The position numbers were made by a program, and so were the translations under genes. Under the pieces are notes generated by a model. That model searched no databases. It was not told the DNA's origin and saw nothing but the letters and a program-made list of their open reading frames with translations. From assembly GCF_030283205.1 (NCBI RefSeq), contig NZ_JASNWF010000007.1, positions 1-64,000 of the forward strand: a DNA stretch of 64,000 bases. Direction: 5' to 3'. This document shows positions 25,205-34,010 of this stretch, piece after piece. Source of the stretch: Actinomadura opuntiae. GTDB lineage: Bacteria; Actinomycetota; Actinomycetes; Streptosporangiales; Streptosporangiaceae. Each line of letters starts with the position of its first letter. Within the stretch, counting starts at the first letter, position 1.

Positions 25205-25319
25205 TTTGGGGGTCTGCTTTGGGGGGTGGTTGTTGTGTGACGTCTGCGCGCTGGGGGTGGTTGCTGGGTGGGGTGGGGCTTTGTGGGAGGGCGTGGTTCT
25301 GGGGGTGGGGTTAGGGGGA
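25205..25319 (+). other. G-rich, G/T-dominated tract
   Basis: About 115 bases in which the + strand is almost entirely G and T with many runs of three to six G (for example TGGGTGGGGTGGGGC and GGGGGTGGGGTTAGGGGG). This strand asymmetry is unlike the C/G-balanced surroundings. It lies between the repeat array and the stop of the leftward gene at 25311, so it would be C-rich in that gene's 3' untranslated RNA. Quadruplex formation is possible on the + strand. Confidence 0.55.
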
Positions 25320-25682
25320 GACGGCTTGGCCGGGGGTGCCGGGGTCTATGCGGCGGTCGCGGTTGCGCTCGTTCCAGGCGCGCATGCGCGGCGGGTAACC
25401 GACGATCTGCACGTCGTAGGCCGGGACGCCGAGGTCGCGGGCGACCTTGCCGATGACCTTGGGGGAGCCGACGCGGCGGCGGGTCCACTCGCCGTCGTGG
25501 GCGACCGCGACCGCGGTGGTGTCGGTGGCGAACGTCTCCGGCTCGATGTAGAACTCGACGCCGCGGCGGTCGCGCGCGAAGGAGATCAGCGCCTCGATGT
25601 CGGCGTCCGTCGCCTCGCGGTCGAGTTTGGTCACCGTGGCGCCGCGGTGCCTGCGGATGCCGAATCGGTCCCGGAACCTCAT
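25311..25682 (-). CDS. Conserved hypothetical protein, 123 aa
   Basis: A small basic protein I cannot assign. The N-terminus is arginine-rich (MRFRDRFGIRRHRG), the middle DADIEALISFARDRRGVEFYIEPETFA looks like a compact alpha/beta fold, and the end RMRAWNERNRDRRID is again basic. The ATG at 25682 follows AGGGACAGG at a good distance; a longer frame to 25769 starts with low-quality sequence and is rejected. It is divergent from the polysaccharide deacetylase gene. The stop lies at the edge of the G-rich tract. Confidence 0.7.
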   Translation of the reverse strand: MRFRDRFGIRRHRGATVTKLDREATDADIEALISFARDRRGVEFYIEPETFATDTTAVAVAHDGEWTRRRVGSPKVIGKVARDLGVPAYDVQIVGYPPRMRAWNERNRDRRIDPGTPGQAVSP

Positions 25683-25861
25683 CGCCTGTCCCTGTCGTCG
25701 GTGCGGGTCCCGGAAGCGGGGGGTTCGGGACCGGTGGGGTGTCTGCGGACAACGAACATCCGGCGTCACCGGGTTCCCGACACAGCGGCGGTCGTCCCCG
25801 GCGAGCCGGGCACAGCACCCTAGACTGGCCGGGCCTGGGAGATCAACAGCGGGGGGTGTTG

Positions 25862-26677
25862 ATGGACGGGCCGATCCTGGTCAGGCGGGCGGCGGCCGCC
25901 GTGCTCGCGGCCACCGTGTGCGGCGCGTTGAGCACGCTGGGCCCGGGCCCGCAGCGGGTCGGGCTCGCCGCGGCGTCCGCTCCGGCGCCCGTGCCCAAGC
26001 ACCGCGGCTCCGCCGGCGCCCAGCATGGTGCGGTGGCGCGGGTGGATTGCCGGCGGGTCAAGTGCGTTGCGCTGACGTTCGACGACGGGCCCGCGGAGAG
26101 CACCGGGAGGCTCCTGGACATCCTCGCCGCGCACCATGTGCGGGCGACGTTCTTCATCGTGGGGGAGCAGGCGGCCAAGTACCCCGAGCTGGTGCGGCGC
26201 GAGCACGAGGCCGGGCACCAGATCGCCGATCACAGCTACACCCACGCCGACCTCGGCAGGGCGTCGAGGAAGAAGATCCTGTCGGAGCTGACCAGGACGC
26301 AGGAGGCGATCCGGCGCGCGTCCGGCATCACGCCGGACATGCTGCGGCCGCCCTACGGGTCGGTGTCGAAGCGGCTGACCGCCATCACGCGGCGGATGGG
26401 GCTGGCGCAGGTGCTGTGGACGGTCGACCCGCTCGACTGGGAGCACCGCGACACCCGCTACGTCGAGCGGCGGGTGCTGAAGGCGGTGCGGCCCGGCTAC
26501 ATCGTGCTGATGCACGACATCCACCCGACGACGGTGGACGCCGTCCCGTCGATCATTGAGAAGCTGGCGGCGAGGGGCTACGCGTTCGTGACGGTGCCGG
26601 AGCTGTTCGGCGGGTCGCTCACCCCCGGGGAGGAGTACGTCCAGCTGAAGTCAGGGGACCATCAGGGACTTCCCTGA
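25862..26677 (+). CDS. Polysaccharide deacetylase family protein, secreted
   Basis: A NodB-fold carbohydrate esterase of 271 aa. It has an N-terminal signal or anchor (ILVRRAAAAVLAATVCGALS, residues 5-24) and a linker, then the five NodB motifs: TFDDGP (72-77, catalytic base and metal Asp), HSYTHADL with the two metal-binding His, RPPYGS, DPLDWE and VLMHDIH. Such enzymes remove N-acetyl groups from peptidoglycan, chitin or other glycans outside the membrane. GGGGGG precedes the ATG at 25862. The stop codon lies inside the terminator hairpin at 26658-26681. Confidence 0.92.
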   Translation: MDGPILVRRAAAAVLAATVCGALSTLGPGPQRVGLAAASAPAPVPKHRGSAGAQHGAVARVDCRRVKCVALTFDDGPAESTGRLLDILAAHHVRATFFIVGEQAAKYPELVRREHEAGHQIADHSYTHADLGRASRKKILSELTRTQEAIRRASGITPDMLRPPYGSVSKRLTAITRRMGLAQVLWTVDPLDWEHRDTRYVERRVLKAVRPGYIVLMHDIHPTTVDAVPSIIEKLAARGYAFVTVPELFGGSLTPGEEYVQLKSGDHQGLP

Positions 26678-26681
26678 TGGT
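26658..26681 (+). terminator. Terminator overlapping the deacetylase stop codon
   Basis: Perfect 10-bp stem ACCATCAGGG / CCCTGATGGT with the 4-nt loop ACTT. The deacetylase stop TGA (26675-26677) is within the right arm, so translation would occupy the hairpin until termination. The next gene starts 24 bases later, leaving very little room for a separate promoter. Confidence 0.65.
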
Positions 26682-26704
26682 GCCGGCCGGGCGCCGCGCC
26701 GACC

Positions 26705-27226
26705 ATGAGGTCTATGGACAGCAGTTACGCGGTGGGGGCCCTGCGGGTGTCGGACGCCGAGCGGGACGAGGTGGTCCGGCGGCTTCAGGACGCATACGCC
26801 GAGGGCAGGCTCGACCACGACGAGTTCGACATGCGCGCGCATCTGGCGATGACGTCCAAGACGCGCGACGACCTCGCGGCGGTGACCCGCGACCTGGAAC
26901 CGGTGCGGGGGCGCGGGCTCCAGGTCGCGGAACCGAACGGCGAGGACCGGATGCTGGCCGCGGCGGCGCACGCGGTGGCGGTGCCGACGCTGTTCGTCGG
27001 CCCGCTGGTGCTGATGCTGGTGAGCGGCAAGCGCTCGGACTACATCAGGCGGCAGGCGCGGGAGGCGGTGAACCTCCAGGTCACCCTGCTGCTGATCACG
27101 ATCGTCACGTTCGGGGTCGGCGGAGCGCTGTACGCGGTGACGTGGATACTGTCCCTCATCGCGGCGGTGTTCGCGCTCGCCGGGCGCGGCTTCCGCTATC
27201 CGTGGATTCTGCGCCTGGTGAAGTAG
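26705..27226 (+). CDS. DUF1707/DUF4870-type membrane protein
   Basis: A 173-aa protein with an N-terminal DUF1707 domain (LRVSDAERDEVVRRLQDAY, then GRLDHDEFDMR), followed by a membrane part with two to three helices (about 95-160) that resembles DUF4870 (VSGKRSDYIRRQAREAVNLQ). DUF1707 is common at the N-terminus of small actinobacterial membrane proteins whose role is not known. Start either ATG 26705 or ATG 26714; the latter gives MDSSYAVGALRVSD, the usual beginning of DUF1707 proteins. Confidence 0.82.
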   Translation: MRSMDSSYAVGALRVSDAERDEVVRRLQDAYAEGRLDHDEFDMRAHLAMTSKTRDDLAAVTRDLEPVRGRGLQVAEPNGEDRMLAAAAHAVAVPTLFVGPLVLMLVSGKRSDYIRRQAREAVNLQVTLLLITIVTFGVGGALYAVTWILSLIAAVFALAGRGFRYPWILRLVK

Positions 27227-27443
27227 CGGCCTCCGGCGCGGTGACCGCGGACGGGTTTGTCGGCGCGGACGGCGGGGGAAAAGTGAACGTTGGCCGCCTC
27301 GCCGGGCGGCCGCGTCCCGAGGAGCCGGACCGCAGATGATCATCGACGTGCCTTTATTCCCCTCCCTACCTGTGATGACCCTAACGTCCGGGTTATGTGG
27401 ACGGTACATGGGATCATGGCTTAACTATGCAAGGGAGGGGTAG

Positions 27444-28811
27444 ATGACGGAGCTTGCGCTCAAGGACGATCACCAGCGGGCGGTGGAGGCCCTCCGGCGG
27501 TCGTACGAGGCGATCCCGGCCGGCACGCCGGTGCGGCTGGCGAAGAAGACCTCGAACCTGTTCCGGTGGCGCGACCCCTCGGCGGCCCCCGGGCTCGACG
27601 TGTCGGGCTTCGACCGGGTGCTGAGCGTCGACGCGGACGAGCGGACCGCGCAGGTCCAGGGCATGACCACCTACGAGGACCTGGTCGACGCGACCCTGCC
27701 GCACGGGCTGATGCCGACGGTCGTCCCGCAGCTGAAGACGATCACGTTGGGCGGGGCGGTGACCGGGCTCGGCATCGAGTCGACGTCGTTCCGCGACGGC
27801 CTCCCGCACGAGGGCGTGCTGGAGATGGAGGTGCTGACCGGCGACGGGCGGATCGTCACCGCGACGCGCGACAACGAGCACTCCGACCTGTTCTACGGCT
27901 TCCCGAACTCCTACGGGACGCTCGGCTACTCGCTGCGGCTGAAGATCGAGCTGCGGCCGGTGCGGCCGTACGTCCGGCTGCGGCACCTGCGGTTCGGCGA
28001 CGCGGCGGAGCTCGCGAAGACGATGGGCGAGATCACCGAGTCCGGGCAGTTCGAGGGCGAGGCCGTCGACTTCGTGGACGGGACGGTGTTCAGCGCGGGC
28101 GAGCAGTACATCACGCTCGGCTTCTTCGCCGACGACGCGCCCTACACCTCCGACTACACCGGCCAGGGGATCTACTACCGGTCGATCCAGGAGCGCTCGG
28201 TCGACTTCCTGACGGTGCGCGACTACATCTGGCGCTGGGACACCGACTGGTTCTGGTGCTCGGGCGCGTTCGGCGTGCAGAACCCGACCGTGCGGCGGTT
28301 GTGGCCGGACAAGTACAAGCGCTCCGACGTGTACCGCAAGATGGTCGCCTACGACCGCCGGTACCAGATCATCGCGCGTGTGGAGCGGTGGCGCGGGCTG
28401 CGTCCCCGCGAGGACGTCATCCAGGACATCGAGGTGCCGGTCGAGCGGCTGCCGGAGTTCCTGGAGTTCTTCCACGGCAAGGTGGGGATGAGCCCGATCT
28501 GGCTGTGCCCGCTGCGCGCGAAGGAGCGCTGGCCGCTGTACCCGCTGGAGGTCGGCCGCCCGTACGTCAACGTCGGGTTCTGGGGGACGGTCCGGCTTCC
28601 TCCCGGTCAGATCCCCGAGTACCACAACCGGCTGATCGAGCGCGAGGTCGCCAAGCTTGACGGCCACAAGTCCCTGTACTCGACCGCTTTTTACGGCAGG
28701 GACGAGTTCTGGCGGTACTACGACGGGGAGACCTACCGGCGGCTCAAGGGGGAGTACGACCCCGGCGAGCGGCTGCTGGACCTCTACGACAAGTGCGTGC
28801 GCGGACGCTGA
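27444..28811 (+). CDS. tmsA: FAD-linked oxidoreductase, TmsA/BfaA-like (10-methyl fatty acid synthesis)
   Basis: A 455-aa flavoprotein with a PCMH-type FAD-binding domain in the N-terminal half (TTYEDLVDATLPHGLMP, then GGAVTGLGIESTSF) and a C-terminal part ending in RRLKGEYDPGERLLDLYDKC, as in actinobacterial relatives of the DIMINUTO/DWARF1 type. Together with the next gene, a cyclopropane-synthase-like methyltransferase, it matches the pair known as tmsA-tmsB or bfaA-bfaB. There the methyltransferase adds a methylene group to C10 of oleoyl phospholipids and this enzyme reduces it to 10-methylstearate (tuberculostearate). AGGGAGGGG precedes the ATG. Assignment is by family recognition plus context. 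Confidence 0.82.
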   Translation: MTELALKDDHQRAVEALRRSYEAIPAGTPVRLAKKTSNLFRWRDPSAAPGLDVSGFDRVLSVDADERTAQVQGMTTYEDLVDATLPHGLMPTVVPQLKTITLGGAVTGLGIESTSFRDGLPHEGVLEMEVLTGDGRIVTATRDNEHSDLFYGFPNSYGTLGYSLRLKIELRPVRPYVRLRHLRFGDAAELAKTMGEITESGQFEGEAVDFVDGTVFSAGEQYITLGFFADDAPYTSDYTGQGIYYRSIQERSVDFLTVRDYIWRWDTDWFWCSGAFGVQNPTVRRLWPDKYKRSDVYRKMVAYDRRYQIIARVERWRGLRPREDVIQDIEVPVERLPEFLEFFHGKVGMSPIWLCPLRAKERWPLYPLEVGRPYVNVGFWGTVRLPPGQIPEYHNRLIEREVAKLDGHKSLYSTAFYGRDEFWRYYDGETYRRLKGEYDPGERLLDLYDKCVRGR

Positions 28812-28902
28812 CCTGCGTCCGCGGTTTCGGGGGGTGGGCCCCGGAGGGTCCGGCGGTCGACCATCGCCGTCCCGTCCGGGGCGAAGAGACAGGAGGATCA
28901 AG

Positions 28903-30168
28903 ATGACGCTGGCCAGGGTCTTCGAGCAGCTCGCCGGGGCTGAGGCGCCAGTGGAGTTCACGGCGTACGACGGTTCGCGGTCGGGGGTTCCCGGCGCGCC
29001 GATCCGGTTCGACATCCGCTCGCCCTACGCGGTGTCCTATCTCGTGCATTCGCCGGGGGCGCTCGGTCTGGCCCGCGCGTACGTGACCGGCATGATCGAC
29101 GTCGACGGGAACATGATCGAGGCGTTGACGACGATGCAGCAGGTGCTCAGCGACGTGACGCCGCGCGACAAGGCGCGGGTCGTCGCGGGCGTGCTGAAGG
29201 ACCCGCTGCTGCGCGCCGCGATGTCCCGCCGGCTGGACCCGCCGCCGCAGGAGGCGCCCTTCAGCCGCATCCCGTCGTGGCTGCGGCACACCAAGCGGCG
29301 CGACGCGAAGGCCATCTCGCACCACTACGACGTGTCCAACACGTTCTACGAGTGGGTGCTCGGCCCGTCCATGGCCTACACGTGCGCGTGCTTCCCCGAG
29401 GAGCACTCGACGCTGGAGGAGGCGCAGTTCCACAAGCACGACCTGGTGGCCAAGAAGATCGGGCTGAAGCCCGGGATGCGGCTGCTGGACGTGGGCTGCG
29501 GCTGGGGCGGGATGGTGATGCACGCCGCCAAGGAGTACGGCGTGAAGGCGCTCGGGGTGACGCTGTCCAAGCAGCAGGCCGAGTGGGCGCAGAAGGCCAT
29601 CGCCGACCGGGGCCTGTCGGACCTGGCGGAGGTCCGGCACATGGACTACCGCGACGTGACCGAGACGGGCTTCGACGCCATCAGCTCCATCGGCCTGACC
29701 GAGCACATCGGCAAGAAGAACCTGCCGTCGTACTTCTCGTTCCTGTACGGGAAGGTGAAGCCCGGCGGGCGGATGCTGAACCACACCATCACCCGTCCGA
29801 ACAACCTGGTGCCTCCGCGCAAGGAGAACGGGTTCATCAACCGGTACGTGTTCCCGGACGGTGAGCTGGAGGGGCCGGGCTACGTCCAGCAGCAGATGAA
29901 CGACGCGGGCTTCGAGATCCGGCACCAGGAGAACCTGCGCGAGCACTATGCGCGGACCCTCACCGGATGGTGCCGGAACCTGGACGAGCACTGGGACGAG
30001 GCCGTCGCCGAGGTCGGCGAGGGCACGGCCCGGGTGTGGCGCGTCTACATGGCGGGCTGCGTGCTGGGCTTCAACCAGAACTGGATCCAGCTGCACCAGA
30101 CCCTGGGCGTGAAGCTCGACGAGAACGGCGGCAGCCACATGCCGCTGCGTCCCGACTGGGGCGTGTGA
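28903..30168 (+). CDS. tmsB: Cyclopropane-fatty-acid-synthase-like methyltransferase, TmsB/BfaB-like
   Basis: A 421-aa SAM-dependent methyltransferase of the CFA synthase family. The SAM motif I is LLDVGCGWGGMVMHA (about residues 196-210). HHYDVSNTFYEWVLGPSMAYTCACF upstream of it (read here in two parts, HHYDVSN and MAYTCACF) and the C-terminal HYARTLTGWCRNLD are family landmarks. The ATG at 28903 has AGGAGG six bases upstream. It lies 91 bases after the FAD oxidoreductase gene and the two probably form one transcript. No third (tmsC-like) gene is seen. Expected product with its partner: 10-methyl branched fatty acids in membrane phospholipids. Confidence 0.85.
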   Translation: MTLARVFEQLAGAEAPVEFTAYDGSRSGVPGAPIRFDIRSPYAVSYLVHSPGALGLARAYVTGMIDVDGNMIEALTTMQQVLSDVTPRDKARVVAGVLKDPLLRAAMSRRLDPPPQEAPFSRIPSWLRHTKRRDAKAISHHYDVSNTFYEWVLGPSMAYTCACFPEEHSTLEEAQFHKHDLVAKKIGLKPGMRLLDVGCGWGGMVMHAAKEYGVKALGVTLSKQQAEWAQKAIADRGLSDLAEVRHMDYRDVTETGFDAISSIGLTEHIGKKNLPSYFSFLYGKVKPGGRMLNHTITRPNNLVPPRKENGFINRYVFPDGELEGPGYVQQQMNDAGFEIRHQENLREHYARTLTGWCRNLDEHWDEAVAEVGEGTARVWRVYMAGCVLGFNQNWIQLHQTLGVKLDENGGSHMPLRPDWGV

Positions 30169-30194
30169 CGGGGCGGACGCTCCCGCCAGCGGGT

Positions 30195-30232
30195 GGCGGC
30201 GGATCGGCCGGGTGACCGGCCGGCCCGCCGCC
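30195..30232 (+). terminator. Terminator after the tmsA-tmsB pair
   Basis: A 17-bp stem with one mismatch and one wobble (left arm from 30195, right arm to 30232) closed by a GTGA tetraloop, 26 bases after the tmsB stop and followed by TTCT. Confidence 0.75.
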
Positions 30233-30233
30233 T

Positions 30234-30267
30234 TCTCGTATGACCAGGCCTCTCGTATGACCAGGCC
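30234..30267. repeat. Perfect 17-bp tandem duplication upstream of recQ
   Basis: TCTCGTATGACCAGGCC occurs twice in direct succession at 30234-30250 and 30251-30267, between the tms terminator and the recQ start. It might be a duplicated regulator site or a simple slippage product. Confidence 0.7.
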
Positions 30268-30317
30268 TGACGCCGCCCGTGCGCATGTGCCCTTCTCTCC
30301 GGGGAAGCAGGGGTGGC

Positions 30318-31910
30318 GTGGACGAACGGGACGTCGGTGAGGTCGCGCGACGGGCACTGGGTCTGGAGCGGCTGCGGCCGGGTCAGCGCGAGGCGATGGA
30401 GGCGCTCGCCGGCGGCCGTGACGCGCTGGTCGTCATGCCGTCGGGCGGCGGGAAGTCGGCGGTGTACGACGTCGCCGGGATCGTGCTGGGCGGGCCGGTC
30501 GTGGTGGTGTCGCCGCTGGTGTCGCTGCAGCGCGACCAGTCGCTCGGGCTGCGGGAGGCGGGGCTGGAGACCCATGTGCTGAACGCGGCGACGGGGCGCG
30601 GGCTGCGGGAGAAGGCGGAGGCGGCGCTGGCCGGGGACGCGGCGGCGTTCGTGTTCATGGCCCCCGAGCAGTTGCTGCGCGACGACGTGCGCCGGCTCCT
30701 CATGGGCGCGCCGCCCGCGCTCCTGGTGGTGGACGAGGCGCACTGCATCACGGCGTGGGGCCACGACTTCCGTCCCGACTACCTGCGGCTGGGCGCGGTC
30801 GTGGAGTCGCTCCCCGAGCGTCCGGTGGTGGCGGCGCTGACCGCGACGGCGGCGCCGCCGGTCCGCGCCGAGATCGTCGAACGGCTCGGGCTGCGCGATC
30901 CCGTGGAGGTCATCCGGGGGTTCGACCGGCCCGAGATCGGGCTCGCGGTGCGCAGATTCCGGGACGCGGAGGAGCAGTCGGACGCCGTCGTGGCGGCCGC
31001 GCAAGAGCGGGAGGGCCCCGGCATCGTCTACGTGGGCACACGCAGGGAAGCCGTCCGGTACGCCGACCGGCTGGACGGCGCCCGTCCCTATCACGCCGGG
31101 CTGCGCAAGAGCGAGCGCGATGAGGTGCAGGCGTCCTTCATGGACGGCGCGACGAGGATCGTCGTGGCGACCAACGCGTTCGGCATGGGCATCGACAAGC
31201 CCGACATCCGCTTCGTCCTCCACGCGAACGTTCCGGGCTCGCTCGACGCGTACTACCAGGAGATCGGGCGCGCCGGACGCGACGGCGGGCGCGCCGAGGC
31301 GGTCTGCTTCTACCGGCCCGACGACCTGGCCCTGCCGAAGTTCTTCACCGGCGGCCTCCCGGACGAGGACATGGTCGCCGATGTGTACGGCGCGGTGAAC
31401 GAGGGACCGACGACCCGGCGAGACCTGGCCAAGCGGCTCGGCGTCTCCTTGCGCCGGCTCGTCGTCGTCCTCGATCTGCTCCAAGAGGCCGATGCCGTGC
31501 GGCTGGGCAAGCGCGTCCGGCCCGTCCGCGACGCGCCCGGGACGGACGACGTGGTCGCGGCGGTGACGCGCCTTGCGGAGCAGCGACGCGACGTGGAACG
31601 GACGCGTATCGACATGATGCGCCGCTACTGCGAGCTGACCGATTGCCGTCGCCGCTTTCTGCTGCGGTACTTCGGCGAAAGCTACGACAAGCGCTGCGGA
31701 CGGTGCGACAACTGCGAGGCGGGACGGGCCGAGGCGCGTGCGGACAACCGGACGTTCCCCACCGGCGTACAGGTGGAGCACCGCGAATGGGGACACGGGC
31801 AGGTGGTGGGGGGCGAAGGCGATCGCGTCACCGTCCTGTTCGATGACGTCGGCTATCGGGAACTGCTCGTGGAGTCGGTCGTCGAGAACGAACTGCTCAA
31901 GCGCCTCTAG
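30318..31910 (+). CDS. recQ: RecQ-family ATP-dependent DNA helicase
   Basis: A 530-aa superfamily 2 helicase with Walker A PSGGGKS (41-47), DEAH at 139-142, the aromatic-rich WGHDFR just after it, TATAAPPVR, and motif V/VI elements FGMGIDKPD and [11 protein letters not shown]. The RecQ zinc site follows as YCELTDC ... CGRCDNC. The last 50 residues ([20 protein letters not shown]) form a small barrel-like domain seen in actinobacterial RecQ-like proteins; a classical HRDC domain is absent. GTG at 30318 is chosen because it follows a purine-rich stretch and gives [15 protein letters not shown]. Role: 3' to 5' unwinding in recombination repair. Confidence 0.9.
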   Translation: MDERDVGEVARRALGLERLRPGQREAMEALAGGRDALVVMPSGGGKSAVYDVAGIVLGGPVVVVSPLVSLQRDQSLGLREAGLETHVLNAATGRGLREKAEAALAGDAAAFVFMAPEQLLRDDVRRLLMGAPPALLVVDEAHCITAWGHDFRPDYLRLGAVVESLPERPVVAALTATAAPPVRAEIVERLGLRDPVEVIRGFDRPEIGLAVRRFRDAEEQSDAVVAAAQEREGPGIVYVGTRREAVRYADRLDGARPYHAGLRKSERDEVQASFMDGATRIVVATNAFGMGIDKPDIRFVLHANVPGSLDAYYQEIGRAGRDGGRAEAVCFYRPDDLALPKFFTGGLPDEDMVADVYGAVNEGPTTRRDLAKRLGVSLRRLVVVLDLLQEADAVRLGKRVRPVRDAPGTDDVVAAVTRLAEQRRDVERTRIDMMRRYCELTDCRRRFLLRYFGESYDKRCGRCDNCEAGRAEARADNRTFPTGVQVEHREWGHGQVVGGEGDRVTVLFDDVGYRELLVESVVENELLKRL

Positions 31911-31918
31911 CCCCGCGG

Positions 31919-33898
31919 CTAACCGGCCGCGAGGCCACGCTCGATGCGGTCGAGCCACGCGTCCACGGGCCCGAACGTGAGCAGGCCGCTGCCCGCGCCC
32001 GCGAGTTCCCCGGCGGCGGGCAGCAGCCGGTCGCGGGTGCGCTCCAGGAGGGGCTTGTCGCCGAGGTCCAGCGCGGCCGCGGCCTCCAGGCAGCACATCG
32101 CCTCGTACATCAGGTCGGCGGGCGGCTCGGGCAGGGCGTGCAGCGCCGCCCTCGCCTCGTCCCGCCGCCCGGCGTTCAGCAGCGCGAGCGGTTCGGCCCA
32201 GGGACGGTACGGGCCCCAGTCGTCCTCCATGTCGATCTCGATCGGGCTCCGGCCGCCGAGCATGCGCGCGCTCAACAGCGCGAGCGGCAGCAGGCCGGTG
32301 GACAGGCCGGGCATTCCGGCGCCGTCCAGGGTCCCGGCAGCCGCCCGGTACGCCGCCTCCATCTCCGCCACCGAGGCCCGTCCGGACGCGGCCGACCGCA
32401 GCGCCGCGTACCACCGCGTGAACACGTCGACCAGTGGGCGTTCGTGGCGTTCGGCCAGCCGGCCGACCTGCGCCGCGTGGTCGTCCGCCGCCGGGAAGTC
32501 GGCGAGCGCGCCGCGGGCCTGGACCCGCACGAGGTGCCCGAGGATCTCGAAGGCCACCAGGCCGTGCCGGGCCGACAGCCCGACCAGCTCGGCGCCGATC
32601 GCGTCCCTGCGGGCGGCGAGCCCCGCCCGCGTGCACGACTGCATGAACGCGCCGTTGAGCGCGAACGCCAGCACCGCCGGATCGTCCAGCCGCCGCGCCA
32701 GCGCCTCCGCCTCCGCCGCGGCCTCCGGGCCGCGCGGCGAGCGCGTCCCGCGCATCTCCAGCGCGATCGTGGACAGCAGGCGCGCCCGCGTCGCGTCGTG
32801 CGCGAGCCCCGGCGGCAGCCCGGCCAGGGCGCGTTCGGCCGCCGCGACGATCCGGCGCGCGAGCTCCGGGTCGTCGCTGCGCGTCCAGATCGCCGGGACG
32901 TCGTAGGCGCCGATCACCCGGGCGGTCAGCTCCGGGTCGCCGAACTCCTCCGCCGCGGTGACGGCCGCCAGCCGGTGCCCCCGTGCCGCCTCCAGCCCCG
33001 CGCCCCCGGTCACCGCCAGGTCGCGGATCAGGCCGACCGTGGACTCCAGCCGCGTGCGGGCACCCGCGGCGACCGTCCGGTCGTAGTCGGCGGCCGTCCG
33101 CGTCCACAGCCGTGCCGCCGCCGACTCCGGCTCGGCCTGGCGGTCCAGTCCCGGGTCCTGGGCGAGCACGTCGGCCTCCATCCGCCGCAGCTCGGGACCC
33201 GGGTCCAGGCCGAGCTGCCCGGCGAGGATGTCGCGGGCGCGGCGCAGCACCGCCAGCGCGTCGGCCTGCCGGCCCGTCCGGTACAGGGCGAGCGCCAGCA
33301 GGCGCCAGCCCGATTCGCGCCATGGATGCTCGCTGACGTGCGCGTCCAGGTCCGGCACGGTCTCGGCGGCCAACCCGGCGTCGAGCCGCGCCTGCGCCCG
33401 CCGCTCCACGGCGTGCAACCGCAGCTCGGCCAGCCGGGAGCGCTCCGCGCGGGCCCAGGGCTCGTCGGCGAAGTCGGCGTAGGCGGGGCCGCGCCACCAG
33501 CCCAGCGCCTCGTCCAGCGCGGCCTGCGCCCGGTCGGGCGGCAGTTCGGCGGCGGCGGACACGGCCTGCTCGAACCGCCAGGCGTCCACCTGGTCCGGCT
33601 CCGCGCGCAGCGCGTATCCGGGGCCTTCGGTGACCAGCAGCCGGGACGGGGTGCGCGGCGCGCGGTCCGGCTCCAGCGCCCGGCGCAGCGCGGCCACGAA
33701 CGTCCGCACCGCGCCCACCGCGCCCGGCGGCGGGACGTCCCACAGGTCGTCGACCAGCAGGCCGACCGGGACGACGCGCCTGCGGGCGACGATCAGCCGG
33801 GCGAGCACGGCGCGGTGCCGCGGCCCCTTCAGGGCGACCGGCGCGCCCGCCGCGTCCCAGGCCGTCACCGGCCCCAGCACCCCGAACACGACCCCCAC
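31919..33898 (-). CDS. SARP-like BTAD-domain transcriptional regulator
   Basis: A protein of about 659 aa. The N-terminal winged helix of the OmpR/SARP type (FGVLGPVTAWDAAGAPVAL, then LIVARRRVVPVGLLVDDLW; residues 1-95) is followed by a bacterial transcriptional activation domain (about 96-245: VDAWRFEQAVSAAAELPP, then YRTGRQADALAVLRRARD). The remaining 400 residues are Ala/Leu/Arg-rich helices, probably TPR-like; no P-loop is seen, so it lacks the STAND ATPase of AfsR. GTG at 33898 or GTG at 33934 could be the start. It is divergent from a haloacid-dehalogenase-type hydrolase gene, which it may control. Confidence 0.85.
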   Translation of the reverse strand: MGVVFGVLGPVTAWDAAGAPVALKGPRHRAVLARLIVARRRVVPVGLLVDDLWDVPPPGAVGAVRTFVAALRRALEPDRAPRTPSRLLVTEGPGYALRAEPDQVDAWRFEQAVSAAAELPPDRAQAALDEALGWWRGPAYADFADEPWARAERSRLAELRLHAVERRAQARLDAGLAAETVPDLDAHVSEHPWRESGWRLLALALYRTGRQADALAVLRRARDILAGQLGLDPGPELRRMEADVLAQDPGLDRQAEPESAAARLWTRTAADYDRTVAAGARTRLESTVGLIRDLAVTGGAGLEAARGHRLAAVTAAEEFGDPELTARVIGAYDVPAIWTRSDDPELARRIVAAAERALAGLPPGLAHDATRARLLSTIALEMRGTRSPRGPEAAAEAEALARRLDDPAVLAFALNGAFMQSCTRAGLAARRDAIGAELVGLSARHGLVAFEILGHLVRVQARGALADFPAADDHAAQVGRLAERHERPLVDVFTRWYAALRSAASGRASVAEMEAAYRAAAGTLDGAGMPGLSTGLLPLALLSARMLGGRSPIEIDMEDDWGPYRPWAEPLALLNAGRRDEARAALHALPEPPADLMYEAMCCLEAAAALDLGDKPLLERTRDRLLPAAGELAGAGSGLLTFGPVDAWLDRIERGLAAG

Positions 33899-34010
33899 CC
33901 GTCTCGCCCTTCCCCGCAAGCCGCCCCTGGTCACGGTAGCGCGCTGACCGGATGCTCATTCGCGCCCCTCAACCTGGTGACAACACCCGATAAAGGAGAA
34001 GGACGACACC

